This document shows positions 11,544-23,728 of a DNA stretch of 64,000 nucleotides, piece by piece. The notes beneath the pieces were generated by a model. That model did not search any database, was not told where the DNA came from, and was given only the letters and a program-made list of their open reading frames with translations. The position numbers were made by a program, and so were the translations under genes. Source of the stretch: Pezicula radicicola. Its lineage: Eukaryota > Ascomycota > Leotiomycetes > Helotiales > Dermateaceae. The DNA is taken from assembly GCA_003008705.1 (NCBI GenBank), contig PDUO01000008.1:1-64000 (forward strand). Direction: 5' to 3'. Every line of letters starts with the position of its first letter. Positions within the stretch are counted from its first letter, which is position 1.

Positions 11544-12389
11544 TTATACGGATTTGTAGACACCGACGTACTGTACTTCCATAGCGCTGGCTGCACCAGA
11601 GATAGTTGCCGATGTTGGGTCTCCTGGCCAAGTTCCTCCGACTGCGACGTTGAGAATGAGAAAGTAGGGATCAGCAGTAACTGCTGTCCAATCTGCCTCG
11701 TTTCCGAGGTCAGACCCGGTAAGTGTGTAGTAAAGCTGGCCATCCATGTACCATCTCAATTGCTGTTGAGTCCAATCGCTGCTGGTCATATCGACCGCAA
11801 AAGCCCAGGTGTGGAAACTATCATAGTCAAATCCAATGGCACCTTGAAGACCAGTATCTCCATCACAGACATCGGCGCAGTGAAGAGTTCCGTAACCAAC
11901 GGCTGCACCATTTACGTTTTCCATGATATCCCACTCGCCACATTGTGGCCATTCAGTACCGGTTCTGACGGAAGCACCGAGAGCCCAGAATGCCGGCCAG
12001 ATACCGGCGTGAGTACCGCCAATTACTGCATTGGAACCGAGCCTGATGAGGGCTTGAACAACCATCATTCCACCGGCGTCGCACGCAAATTCATCATTGG
12101 ATTCAATACGGCAAGATGTCCATTCTCCACCTGTGTTGATGGGTGTAATCAAGAGAGAACCAGCACCTGATAGAGCGCAGTTGTCGGTTGAGGTTGTGTA
12201 GGTTTCTATCTCGTTGTTGGATTGAGGGCCAGTTCTGTAGACCCAGTTGTCGGTGCTTGGGGCAGTTCCAGCAGTTCCCTCGAAGGTTTCCGACCAGACG
12301 AGGTTGAAGTTTGGGAGCGCTGGTGCGGCTATTGCGTTGGCGAGGCTTATGAAACTTGCCACAAGCGAGAAAGTTGACAGAGAAAACAT
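11544..12389 (-). CDS. Secreted GH16-family glucanase (endo-1,3(4)-beta-glucanase type)
   Basis: This is an intronless gene of 281 residues. It has a signal peptide (MFSLSTFSLVASFISLANA), then one concanavalin A-like beta-jelly-roll domain. The GH16 active-site motif GEWDIMENVNG carries the nucleophile, assisting Asp and acid/base as E152, D154 and E157. WPAFWALG just before it and WYMDGQLYY after it are usual substrate-cleft strands. The enzyme should act outside the cell on beta-1,3 or mixed-linkage glucan of plant or fungal walls. The ATG at 12389 was chosen because it places the signal peptide at the N-terminus. The frame is open 38 codons further upstream, but that part has no signal-like start. 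No carbohydrate-binding module or GPI signal is visible. Confidence 0.92.
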   Translation of the reverse strand: MFSLSTFSLVASFISLANAIAAPALPNFNLVWSETFEGTAGTAPSTDNWVYRTGPQSNNEIETYTTSTDNCALSGAGSLLITPINTGGEWTSCRIESNDEFACDAGGMMVVQALIRLGSNAVIGGTHAGIWPAFWALGASVRTGTEWPQCGEWDIMENVNGAAVGYGTLHCADVCDGDTGLQGAIGFDYDSFHTWAFAVDMTSSDWTQQQLRWYMDGQLYYTLTGSDLGNEADWTAVTADPYFLILNVAVGGTWPGDPTSATISGAASAMEVQYVGVYKSV

Positions 12390-14099
12390 TGTCGATTGGG
12401 TTTGTCTTGGCGATCCGAAGAAAAACTGGTAGAGAGATCTAACAGGAAACGTAAAGCGGATCGACCTTGGTATTGAAGAATAATGTATATGTGTGAAAGA
12501 CAAGTAATATAGACGATTATTGGATTGAAAGCACAGAGGTTCTTGAAACTGAACTGAGGCCGTAAAAACTTGAGCTTCGTCTGATAGCTAAAAAGAATGT
12601 AGGGGAATAAGGAGTGTATGAAAGTAAAAAACAAACAAGTGAGTGTGTGAGCGATCGGATGGACCTGATACGCATACAAGTGAGGAAAGAGGGCGCTGTA
12701 CTTAAGGTAGAGAACAACCACCAGTCTTCGCATGCCACATCTCCCCTGACAAGACCGCTCTTTGGACAGCTAAGCCCCTATCCCCAGTTATTTTTGAGGT
12801 CTTTCTTTCTTCAGCCTGGAGACGCCATGGTCTTAATGTGCCTTAATAGATAGAGTTAAGATTTGGTCGAAATGCGGTGTTGACGTGATTCGAGAGTGAA
12901 CAGTGCACAGTTGGTAATACTGCAAGGTGCAATGGCTGCTGGCGTTTCATACATACATATTTCCCCTTGTTGGTGGGGGCAGGGAGCGAGTTATCGGCAA
13001 CGAATCCCACGATGCCATTGCGGCCTGTCATACTGTTAATCGCCCAAGCGAGAGGCTGAGGTGGCGAGGACTCAACCACAGCGCAGAGCTGGATGCCAAC
13101 AGAACCATGTGCCGGCGTCAAGGAGTCAGGGGAGAGCATTCAAGCTTCTTTTGCGAGTCCCGCCCTTTCGCCCTCTATTACGAAGTAGCCTTTTTAATAC
13201 AGCAGTAGCCATAGAGAGAGCAAATGAACGATACTTGGTATTTTCGGCCCCTTGTCTAGGGCGTTTGAGACGATCGTGGCATCGGCGCATCTGGTGCCCT
13301 TGAGTGGAAAAGGGCGAAGCTGCACTTACTGGCGATGCTGGAAGACCCAAGAAGTCAAGAAGGACACACCCCCCAAGAGAAGAATCTGGCCCGGAGTGAC
13401 GACGGGGTGTAGGTAAGTACTGTACTGTAGACGGGAGATGACCAGATGAACGAGTGGGCTTTTCATGCGTTTCACTTCGCCTAGCCAAATAGGACAAAAG
13501 TCATCTCGGCCGAGAAGAGACACTCAATGCGGACGCGAGTCCTCCAGATGCGCATCAAGCGGTCGCTCAAGTGCTTGGCATATCCTTAATATGGCAAAGA
13601 TTCCCATATTTAGAGAAACAGACCCAGCTCTTTTTGGGGGGAGGTCGCAATCTATTTCGTAGACTGAACCATGGGTGTGGTGGTGGAGAGTTGTTTGATG
13701 TTACAGTAGCGATCCGGAAATCCGAAAATCAGCTCCAAGTTCTTGGTTGAATTACGGTCACATGTAATCGCAATCGCTAAAGGCCAGGCCAGGCCAGATC
13801 AGTACGACGTACTGTACTCCAGCGCTTGAAACTCGCTGGTCCACTTTCTGGTATCCTGAGTCCTGACATCTTCTGCGCCATCTCTCTTATCTGGTAAGCT
13901 ATGTCGTATCTTACCCTTCAGCAATAATGCTGCAACTCGTATAGCAGCAGAGCAACATTAAACAGGCATCGGTACCGCACATCCTTCCTTGATTTTGAAC
14001 TTACAAACAGCTTCGAAACTACATCTGCCCCCCAACAAACGTCTACCACTAGCCTCGAGTACGAAGCAATCGATCTGTGGAACACACTGGAAGCACACA
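12390..14099. other. Long intergenic region, no gene recognised
   Basis: The region contains the upstream regions of the GH16 gene (minus strand) and the amidase (plus strand). Frames on both strands lack any family motif or codon pattern that would support a gene. The G+C-rich patch at 12960-13520 contains GTGGGG, a match to the CreA consensus SYGGRG, at about 12970. That is too short to be evidence by itself. Confidence 0.5.
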
Positions 14100-16199
14100 A
14101 TGCCGGGAATCCTTATGAGTATTGGTGGCTCGAATTATCTGTCAGCCACAAACCCCGTTACAACAATTGCCACCAAGCACTACTCAAACTCTTCCATACA
14201 AGATCCTGACGAAGACTTATATACGCCAAGACCAGTCACTATTATCCGCCTGCGGGGTTCTCACACACCTACATACCAATGGATAAATGATCAAATTGCA
14301 GCTCTACAAAGTAACGACGACGTTATAAATAGCGAATTCCTGGCTACTATTCTCTTTCATACTCTGCCTGGAGACACTCTGCCGAGTGTTGCTCCAAATG
14401 AGGCCTCATATGTATTTATCACCTGCGATGAAGAGCTACCGTCCGGACCTTATCTTCTACTAGGTAGAAGTATCTATCAAGTCTTTAGGCTGTATCCAGA
14501 CTCTTTTGGAGCCTTCATGTATGGTACAGTGCCATCCGAGGGGAACCCTGGAAGTTATCAGCGCATACTTTCCGACCTTATCCCAGTGCCATCTCGATCT
14601 TACTTTTTACCTCCCACAGAGGCAAGACCGCTTTCTGGGAAGCGAATCGCAGTCAAGGACATATATGATATTTCAGGCCTGAAAACCAGTGCCGGCTCGA
14701 AAGCATATAACAGTTTGTACGATGAAGTAACCAAGACAGCCACTTCAATTCAAAAGCTCATTGATCAGGGAGCTGTGATAGTGGGCAAAACAAAAACTAC
14801 TCAATTTGCATCTGGAGCGGGAGCCATTGACTGGGTCGACTACCAGTGCCCTTTCAATCCTCGCGGATGTGGCTACCTTGATCCTGAGTGTAGCAGCAGT
14901 GGTAGTGGTGTAGCCGTGGCCGCTTATCCATGGCTCGATAGCAGCATTGGTTCCGATAGTCTTGGAAGCATGGTTGGGCCAGCTGGTACGTATTGTATTC
15001 TTTATCTTTGAACTCGCAATTTTGAATATGATTGCTTTTATGTGCTCCATCTACTCCTAAATATTTACAAAAGCACTAAGTTTCGCACCTCTTTGCTCCC
15101 AAAGAAAGATATATCCAAGGCACGCTGACTCCCCAACCTTGAAAGCATCCAATGGGATCTTTGGACTAAGGCCAACACATGGACTGCTTTCAAATGAAGG
15201 AGCAGTTCCTGTGTCGAAATTACTTGATACTCCTGGTCACTTTTCTCGCAATATTTTTGAGTTTCATACCTTCGCAAAGGCATGGCTCAAAGGTTGCTGC
15301 GTATCAGATTGGACAGTGAGTTGCTTAGAAGAGCCCAGCAACTAGAAAAATTGCCACTAATAGAAGCGCTTCTTTAAAGCTTCGAAATATCATGGTCTCT
15401 GACAACAGGTTTGCGTTATTATTACCAGAACAGCAGGAAATCATCGAGTCATTTATAACCGATTTGGAGAAGGTCACCAAAATCCAAAGGACGCTGTTCG
15501 ACCACATTGACATTTCTGGCGAATATCTCTCTAAAACACTTGCTCATATCCAGTTATATGATTCCTACCACAATAGTCAGAAGTTCCACAAAGATTTCGA
15601 GACAAAGTTTGGCCACAAAGCTTATTTAGACCCCATGGTTGATTATAAAACGAAAGCTGGGCGGAAACTTAGTGAAGAAGATTATGTGTTGGCATGCAAC
15701 CAGAAAGCGAGTTTGAAGGACTTCATTCTCGAGAATGTAATCGTCGAAGGAAATATTTTACTATTACCTATTGACAATGATGTAGAGATCTATAGAGATC
15801 CCACTGATATAAGCTTCAACGAGAGGGCCGAAAACTTCCAAGGCTATGGTTTGAAAAATACGGCTTTCTCTCCACTTCTCGGAATACCTTGCTTTTCATT
15901 TCCTGGTTTGTGGCCCTCCGTCTTGTTGGGTCAATGATCGATCTTTGTTGGAAATATATGAACTTACAAAAACTAGTTGGACAAATACGTTATAGGTCAA
16001 AGCGCTCTCATTCTGATGAATTTCGACCTGTCAATCTGATGATTCTTGGACCGCCAGGTATGGAAGATCTATATTACTGAGGCTGAAAACTGACCGTTTA
16101 GGATCTGATATACATTTGATTGAGCTGATTAAGAATGTCCTTGAACGCAGTAATCGCCCTTTGGAGGTGAAAGCTGGCAAGACTGCTTTTGAGACTTGA
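14100..16199 (+). CDS. Amidase-signature family protein
   Basis: Proposed exons are 14100-14985, 15146-15292, 15339-15905, 15977-16057 and 16102-16199, in frame throughout, giving 592 residues. The N-terminal domain of about 180 residues is typical of large fungal amidases. The amidase core starts at LSGKRIAVKDIYDI, which holds the catalytic Lys. It continues through CSSSGSGVAVAAYPWLD and IGSDSLGSMVGPA, where the cis-Ser and nucleophile Ser are kept but the usual GGS reads LGS. It then runs to NGIFGLRPTHG. The enzyme would hydrolyse an amide; the substrate is unknown. The intron at 15293-15338 has a weak donor (GTTGCT) and is chosen only because it restores the frame. If wrong, the gene is frameshifted there. 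The frame is open upstream to 13989, so the start is uncertain. Confidence 0.75.
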
Positions 16200-16674
16200 T
16201 GGTTCACAGTGGAAATTAGGTAGTAATTGGAATGTAAGTTCATCAATGTTTTTGGAGTGCTCTTTTTGGTGTTGTGTTTGTATTTTCGATCTAAGTTGGC
16301 TAATCTAAAGTCATTGCCAGTCTTCCTCGCTTATATATCATCAAGCAGGGAGGAACTGCTCATGCTGTACGAGCAGATACAGGACTTATTTATTTGAGCA
16401 AGTGTACGGCTGGTCTAGTTACGACGTAATGGTAGCTGTGACTTGGAACTCATAGAAACTATTCTTAGACGTATGCCGGTATCGAAGATTCCAATTTGTT
16501 GAGTCAGAGTCACGTGTATGTGGCAGTTAGGCGCCCGTCAACTCAAGTTCATCTATGCCAGCCTCATTGTATTCTCACTAAAACACTCTTCGAAATCGAG
16601 CTTCCTTCTTTGCGCAACTATCCGTTGAGAAATCGCCTAGCTTTACTTCTTTGCCTCTATAGTACCTACCTACC

Positions 16675-17703
16675 ATGACGTCCCTAGACCTCAAGTTAGA
16701 CTTAGGTACTCCGGGGCCAACAACCAAACCAACATCGCCAATAATCTCCAATCTGAAGTCAAAGCTTAGTTGTAGGAGCACAGCATATAAGACTGTAGGA
16801 ACGTCAGCCTTCTCTATAAACAAAATCTTCATTATCTTGCAAGACTTCCTACAACCGAACACGGCCCCGTCCCTTAAATCAGCTTCCCAGTCAATTATAA
16901 ACCTCCTACCAGAAAAGGCTCCCTTATCAGACGAAGTTTGGTCATTTGGAGACATATGTTTCGAACTAGCTGAACAAATCCCTTATCATCATCAATCCCA
17001 GTTGAAACTTGCTCGACTTCTGGAATCTATTGGTCAATCGGGGAAAATAAGTCAGCGAGCCACTTCAAAGGTAGGTCGCATCCACGCCTCCCTGAATCCC
17101 TATCTATTGATACCAATTATTTGACAGGGCAGAACAGAGATATACCGATATCAACGTCTTAAGGAATCTATGAGAGATGCATGCGATGGTCAGTTAATCC
17201 TTTAATCCGACACTCATTGAAGTTCTCTCAATAACTACATATCTAATACATCCAAATCCATAGGTCCAGACTCAGAGGATCCAACTCCATGGATAAACTT
17301 CAACGCCTGTGTAGCAAATCTACACGAATACCGCATCTTCCCCACAAATCCAACATACGCAATATGGGCACTACGCGACGCATTCGAGAACAACCACAGC
17401 CAAGAAAAGGGAAATATTCGTGACTCATATATCTTAGCAGCAGCGCAATGGATCTTGTGGAATGGACAGAGTTTGTTTAAGCAAGTTTTATTTCTTGGTG
17501 ACGTCTCGGATAATGATTTGCAAATGTGGTGTCCTGGACCACTTTATGATGGCGAGCCTCTTCTTTCTCTCTCGAGATGGCGGTTTTGGAGGGATGGGTT
17601 TAGGGCTATTGTTGGTGAGGATGGGTTTGGTGAGGAGTGTAGGGATGTGGCTGGGAAGGTTGTGGATATTATGGAGGCGTTGGAAAAGAGTTTGATGTTT
17701 TAG
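16675..17703 (+). CDS. DUF3632-family protein
   Basis: Three exons, 16675-17070, 17128-17188 and 17264-17703, encode 298 residues. The fold looks all-helical and soluble, with no signal peptide or membrane span. WINFNACVANLHE, YAIWALRDAFE and AAAQWILWNGQSLFKQV are conserved helices of the fungal DUF3632 family. No function is known for the family, which is expanded in filamentous ascomycetes and often sits in variable regions. Both introns have clean GT..AG borders (GTAGGT..GACAG and GTCAGT..CATAG). The start is the first ATG of the open frame. The gene lies 475 bp after the amidase on the same strand, with no sign that the two act together. Confidence 0.85.
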
Positions 17704-18282
17704 GTTTATTTTGCTTGCCTTTTTTATGGGCTATAAAGTAGCTCTTGCAATAAGAGCTCGCTGTACTATAAGGCTTCATTTCTTTTTCTATTGCAAGAAT
17801 TCTTGGCTTCGGAAGCGAGCTAGCGAGTCCTTATGTGCGAATTTACTCAGTCGAAATGTATTGCCCGTAATGGAATTCAAAGCATACTAAGTAGGCATCG
17901 GCATTGCAAGACAATCTGATCAAGTACTTCAAAATCTCATTCTATGTAAGTCTAATTAAGGGGGACGACTCATAACGAGGCAAAGCCCAACAACTGCAAC
18001 TCTATAATTCAGCGACGGAAAACTTCCTCGCTTAACCTCTCTTTCAATTGTAAAACCTCTGTAGCTTTAATAAGATTAAGAATCGAGGCGGTCAAGAAAG
18101 AAAAAGAAATAGACCGCGTTATACGGTATAATTCCAATAATTCTATACTCTATGATGACGTAATTAGGACACAAGAACTTTTGAAGGTAGTGGCTGTTCT
18201 AGCAGTTTGGATTTTGGCAGGCCATTGAAGTTATTTGTCCAACACCGCATATCTTTCTGAACCTCTTTCCTCTACCTCCCAA
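17704..18282. other. Convergent intergenic region, nothing recognised
   Basis: The 3' ends of the DUF3632 gene (plus) and the methyltransferase gene (minus) face each other here. The sequence is moderately A+T-rich with no repeat or conserved frame noticed. Confidence 0.6.
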
Positions 18283-19631
18283 TCATTTCTGAGGCTTCTG
18301 AGCATAAACAATATGATACCTCCACTGAGTATGAATATCCTTATTCTTAAGCTCCTTCCTAACCTCAGCAAGCAAAACCTGAACCTCCTCAGTCGACCAC
18401 CCAAGAACCTGCGTAGCAATACGTAAAATAATAGCTTCTAACCCTTCCACAAGACAAGTATAATTCCAAGCTCCTAATTCCTTCTATATCCAAAATCAGC
18501 ACAATTTAAAAAAAAAAAGAAACAAGGACTTGGAATAGAAAGTAAAATAAAACCTACCAATTTCTTATCTTTAGGCCACATGCCCAAAGGTACAGTCAGA
18601 ATGGTTTCTTTAACATCCACAAACCCAGCATCCTTCACCCAACCTTTTATCTTCGGACCAGCTGAGAATATTCGTCCAAATTTAGTACAACCTTCATCTA
18701 TTAATTCAAAATACTTGAGTAGACTACTTTCTTTTGGGATAGAAGAATCTGGTGATACGAGGTTGAAATCCCAATCTTTGAATTCGACCCATCCACCTGG
18801 TTTTGTGTTTCTATTCAGCATCACATCAGTATCTTTCTTTCTTTCTTTTCATATAGGTAGGTGGTTATAGTTAGGGAATGAATACAGACTCGAAAATTTC
18901 GGTCATCAATTTCGGCCAATCGGCTACGGAACCTGACATGAATCTCGAATGAATATAGTCGAAAGGTTGAGAATAAGTCCAAGATTCTTCAATATCATCA
19001 ACTTCAAAACGCAAATTTGGTGGTACCATACTTGGTTGAGTTGGACTTAGATCAACGCCGAGAACTTCGGCTGAGGGGAAAGAGTCCGCTGTTGTCTCAT
19101 TATAAGCAAAAGAAAGGGCTAGGAAGTGTCTCCCCAAGTTCTTAGGGACTGACCAAACTCAATTGCCCAGATACCTGTGCCGGTACCGATATCTAAAACA
19201 CGGTGTAGTGCGTCACCAATGGGAGCCAAATGTAGCTTTCCCTCTAATAATAGTGTCGATAGGTGGTGATGCATATCCATACGATCAGATTCCGCTTCAT
19301 CATTAGGACCAAGGTATTCTAGAATTTAGGTATATAAGTGAAGGTTTCTTGGTAGTGGTCGGTCTCTAGCCCGTGTTGCAAAGATGATAGAAGGGATAAT
19401 GTACTTCCGGATTTGTAGGCATGGTAACGACGACCATTTTCATAAGAGTGATCTTTAATGCTGGAGGTTAATGAGGTCGTATAGCTCTCGCTGCGAAGAA
19501 ATGTTGTCAGAAAGCGCTAAGTTGAGTATATCTGAGTCTACGACTCACATTTCATCACCATACGCTGAGTCGAAATCGTCAACTTCTACAAGCTCAATCC
19601 CTTGGGCCGCTGGAGCAGCTTCATCTGCCAT
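18283..19631 (-). CDS. LaeA-like SAM-dependent methyltransferase
   Basis: Six exons, 19631-19549, 19490-19405, 19318-19154, 19088-18890, 18810-18554 and 18473-18283, join exactly in frame to 326 residues. The order is typical of fungal class I methyltransferases of the LaeA-like group. ENGRRYHAYKSG at 45-56 is followed by VLDIGTGTGIWAIEF at about 97-111, which is SAM motif I. EVLGVDLSPTQP at 119-130 follows, then FDYIHSRFM, KPGGWVEF, and the C-terminal LGWSTEEVQVLLAEVRKEL helix ending at AQKP. The substrate is unknown. LaeA itself is a nuclear regulator, but most paralogues, probably including this one, are of unknown role or methylate small molecules. The start is supported by an acidic N-terminus like that of homologues. 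No damage is seen. Confidence 0.9.
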
Positions 19632-21014
19632 CTCACAGTTTTGTAGGTTTATGAATAATAAATAGCGTGAAAAATACTGCTTTTGCTACCTACGGCAATA
19701 TAAACGATAGAGCGGTCTGCAATCGAGGTATAAAAAATAAAAAACCTCAAAATAGCAGTGATTGTACGATTTTATATTTTGTAGGCCGTGCAGCTCTCTT
19801 AATCAAAAAATTTCTTCTGCCTCGGAGCATAGCCAACATTGGAATTCATTGCTTCTGGCGAGGTGATCGTTTGTCCCAGGACTGTGGTTTGAATGCATGT
19901 TCATCTTCATTGGGCAATCTAGGCCGGAGGAAATTGTACTTCGCTTCTTCTAGCCCTTTAAGAATCAGACGATGAACCTCTAGAAGTCTAGGCGCCTGTG
20001 AATTGATCATGGCGGTAAATAAATCCTACAAATTGCTGCTCTCTGCTTTTGTGAAGTAAATATTGCAAAGATCGAATGCAGGATTTACAAGTCATGCCAG
20101 GGCAAGTACTTCTATTCTGCCGGGCGGTGAAGGGCGGCCAACCTAGCAGCACTTACACCACGCACATCGCTTCTGCCGAGCTGCAGAATTGCTGCAGAGC
20201 TAGTAATTGTCAATGCAAGGTCTCCGTTATCGCAGCCAACATGCATTGTGTGAAAAGGGCAACTAGGTGTACTTCTGTAGGGTAACTGGAAATAGATGAT
20301 AATCCCAACACAGCTAGTTATACTGCCTGCTATACAGTATAGCACCTCTCTATAGCACCTATCATATATTGATACATACTAAAGGACCAAGAACCCGAGA
20401 TAGGCTATTTTTTAATGATACTATTAGCTGCTTTGATAGATTTGCTACACATCGTACCACATTCTCACCATGTGGTATTCCAAACAACGTGTTGGGGTAA
20501 CCAGAGTTGAGGCGGGCACCAATCATGAACAGTAGTTTCTCCAAGGTTGTCGTAAATAGCTTCAGTGAATAAGCGCTTAGATCCTATCTTCATTTTATAG
20601 GATATGCGATGGCCATGTCAGGAATTGTGAGGAAGCTGATGTCAGCACGATAGCGAAGACATTATGTTGCAGGTTTCTTGACCTTAGTAGAGACCCATCT
20701 TATGGTTCAAGCGTACGACCAAGACGGATAGATTCTACCGACATATGCAATGCCAGGCATTATAGCCGTATAACCCCCCCGGACTTTGAAGCCCGATCAG
20801 CTGTATGACTGTACTTTTAAGGGAGCCAAGTGCTTACTTTCGTTGACGCATCCAATGTGATACGGAATTTTGCTAAGCTGATGCATGACTTTAATGGTTG
20901 CGTGTATAAACATAAATGGGGGTACGAGAGGTCCGTTGATCCGATATAAATTTCAGACTGTCAACTAATAAGACCAACAGAAAAAGAAGAAACCCATTTC
21001 TGGGCGAAATAAAT
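19632..21014. other. Intergenic region upstream of the methyltransferase and the monooxygenase, nothing recognised
   Basis: This is the divergent upstream region of the LaeA-like gene (minus) and the flavin monooxygenase gene (plus). Frames in it are short and lack family features. A short imperfect repeat of CTATACAGTATAGCACC and CTATAGCACCTAT lies at about 20330-20365. Confidence 0.5.
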
Positions 21015-23131
21015 ATGGCGATTTTCACCGAGCTTGATGCACTAGTAGTTGGTGCAGGATTTGGTGGAGTTTACCAGTACGTACTTCGTAGAAAACTTCA
21101 CTGAATATCCATAGGTTGCAAGCCTTTGATCTGACGTTGTGTAGGCTCTGGAAGTTAAGAAATGAAGGCTACAGAGTTAAACTTGTTGAAGCAGGAGACG
21201 ACTTTGGCGGTATATGGTACTGGAATGTAAGTATGCACATACATACTAAGAGCCATTTGAAGAATATTCACTACTAGGAAAGATGCTGACAAAGACTGTT
21301 TAGAGGTATCCCGGTTGCCGGGTCGATATTGAGATTCCTATGTATCAATTTTCCAATCCAGAGCTGTGGGAGAACTACACTTGGAAACAAAGATATCCTG
21401 GATGGTATGTTCGGAGCAAGATCATCCCTTCTGAAGTTCATCACCAATCATGCCTGAATTATGATTTGAGTTGCTCCGGAGTTTCCTAGATCATAGAGAC
21501 TAACTCTGTACCGTTTACTTCTAGGCAAGAGCTCCAGAACTATTTTGCTTTCGTTGCAGAGAAGCTGGATCTTCGCAAAGATGCGATATTCAACACAAGC
21601 GTTACGTCCGCTAGTTTTAATGACACCGAAGGAAAGTGGACTGTGAAAACTAAGACTGGTGCTTCTTACAAAGTTAAATACTTTTTGTTGAACACTGGTT
21701 TCGCTGCTAAGCGGTATGTTCCTGACTACAAGGGACTTGATAAGTTCAAGGGTGAATGGTTACACCCGTCATATTGGCCGAAGCAAGGTCTTGACTTGGT
21801 TAACAAGAAGGTCGCTATTGTTGGAACTGGAGCGACTGGTGTGCAACTAACTCAAGCACTAAGTACGTACCCAATTTCTCGGAGCAGAATTGCCCCTTTC
21901 GAGCCGATTATCTATTGCTCCTAAACCATCTTTGAGTTACTCCCGCTATATGTAGAATAAGTAAGCTAACTCGAAGTTTCTGAGTGTAGGTAAGGTAGCA
22001 AAGGAAGTCGTTGTATTCCAGCGTACTCCTAATCTTGCAATGCCTATGCGGCAAGTCTCGTTCACAGACGAAGATCAGATACGTATGAAGTCTGACTCCC
22101 CAGCCCTGTTCGACGGACGGGCAGCCAGCTTTAGCGGTCTCGATTATAACTGGTTACCCAAGGCAACCTTTGATGATAGCCCCGAGCAGCGCCTTGAAAC
22201 CTACGAAAGGTTATGGAAAGATGGCAGTTTCCATTACTGGCTCGCTACCTATCACGACATGCTATTTGACGAAGCTGCTAATAAAGAAGCTTATAACTTC
22301 TGGAGAGACAAAACTCGCCAGCGAATTAATGATCCAAGGCTGAAGGAGAAGCTTGCGCCTATGGTCCAGCCTTTCTCATTTGGATGCAAGCGTGTTGCGC
22401 TTGAGATCGACTACTTCGATAGCTTGAATCAGCCAAATGTCGATCTTGTAGATGTCAACGATACTCCGATTGAGGAGATCACGGAGAAGGGCATCAAGAC
22501 TTCGGATAAGGAGTGGGAGTTTGATTGCATTATACTGGCTACCGGCTATGATGCCGTCACAGGCGGGCTCATGAATATCGACATTCGTGGCCCTTCAGGG
22601 GAAAGTTTGGCTGAGAAATGGAAGGAGCACTGTTATACATATTTGGGTATGGCAGTTGCCGGGTTCCCAAATATGTTCTTTAGTTATGGTCCACAAGCAC
22701 CAACGGTAAAATCTGCTTCCCAAGCACAAATATGCTCCTGTTGCTGACTTGTCCGGAAATAGGCACTGTGTAATGGGCCAACGTGTGCAGAGATGCAAGG
22801 AGACTGGATCATCGATGTGATGAATCACATGCGCAAAAATGATTTGGCGACGGTTGATGCTTCCCGGGAAAGCGAAGTGAGGTGGGCTAACACTGTACAC
22901 GATATAGCATATATGTCGTTGCTGCCAGGCACAAAATCAGTATGTTGATCTGTCGTTGAGCTGGCTTGCTTTTCTGGATATGAGTTTGCTAATGATTTGT
23001 AGTGGTATATGGGCGATAATATCCCCGGAAAGCCGAGAGAGCCACTGGTTTGGCTTGGAGGTCTACCGGCATATCATGCAGAATGTCAAAAAAGTGCGGA
23101 GAACGGATATGCTGGATTTTCATTCACCTAA
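21015..23131 (+). CDS. FAD/NADPH-dependent Baeyer-Villiger-type monooxygenase
   Basis: Seven exons, 21015-21076, 21145-21226, 21304-21404, 21525-21862, 21990-22705, 22763-22939 and 23003-23131, encode 534 residues. The first Rossmann motif GAGFGG at 13-18 binds FAD. The Baeyer-Villiger fingerprint FxGxxxHxxxWP is complete as FKGEWLHPSYWP at 156-167. The second nucleotide motif GTGATG at 182-187 binds NADPH. DCIILATGYD is the usual late ATG motif. Members insert oxygen next to a carbonyl in cyclic or open-chain ketones; the substrate is not predictable. There is no signal peptide, so it is probably cytosolic. All introns have standard borders. It sits in an enzyme-rich accessory stretch between a methyltransferase and a peroxygenase. 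Confidence 0.92.
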
Positions 23132-23728
23132 GAGAAGAGATCAGTATAGATCAACTTTTAAAAGAACACATTATCCATAGTTCAGTAGGTAGGATAGATA
23201 GAAAACCACGTAATCAACGTTGTATAATGGGCTCTGCCAGGTCTTCTATATCCTCCATATTGCATTGTGCATCCATTGCAAGTAGGACCAACCTTCTTTG
23301 ATTGGCCTATTTCCTAGCCCTCTTCCACTCTTCAGATGACTGCCCGATGTCACATAGACATCGCATTGATGCGTTTGAACCCAGTTCATATCTAAGCTGG
23401 GTTGTGATTAACACCAATTGTAGGGTGTATCACGAGGAGCAGCTTAATGTTGTTAAAATGTGACTCTTGAATTTCATGGATGAGGATGTCGTTCGCAGGT
23501 TTGGTGGTGATGGTTGGATTCTCAGGGACGACGTAGTGGTCGCTCTATGGCATGACTAAGCAATGTCGCGAGGGTTTCATTTGCTACGCGTCGACCACAA
23601 GCAAGAGGATTGACAAGTTACAACCAATTTCCGACAATTGATGATGGCAGAAGTCATTAGAGCACATGGAGCAGAGTAAGACAATCGTTTCTTCGTGGGG
23701 AGCACAGTGATAATGTTTTTTTCCCAGA
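23132..23728. other. Intergenic region, nothing recognised
   Basis: Between the monooxygenase and the next gene no frame with supporting features was found. Confidence 0.5.

Noticed and set aside
11904..12170. Plus-strand frames opposite the GH16 gene
   Set aside because: Antisense to a gene with a complete GH16 active site and signal peptide.
13126..13497. 123-codon minus-strand frame
   Set aside because: Ser/Arg/Pro-rich chance composition, no family motif, no start context, in a G+C-rich promoter region.
15293..15346. Amidase called as a pseudogene because of the stop after SDWTVSC
   Set aside because: An intron at 15293-15338 restores the frame and continues into a conserved exon, so an intact gene is the better reading; the doubt is stated in the entry.
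19471..19975. Plus-strand frames near the LaeA-like gene's first exon
   Set aside because: They are antisense to exons 1-2 or lie in its upstream region without support.
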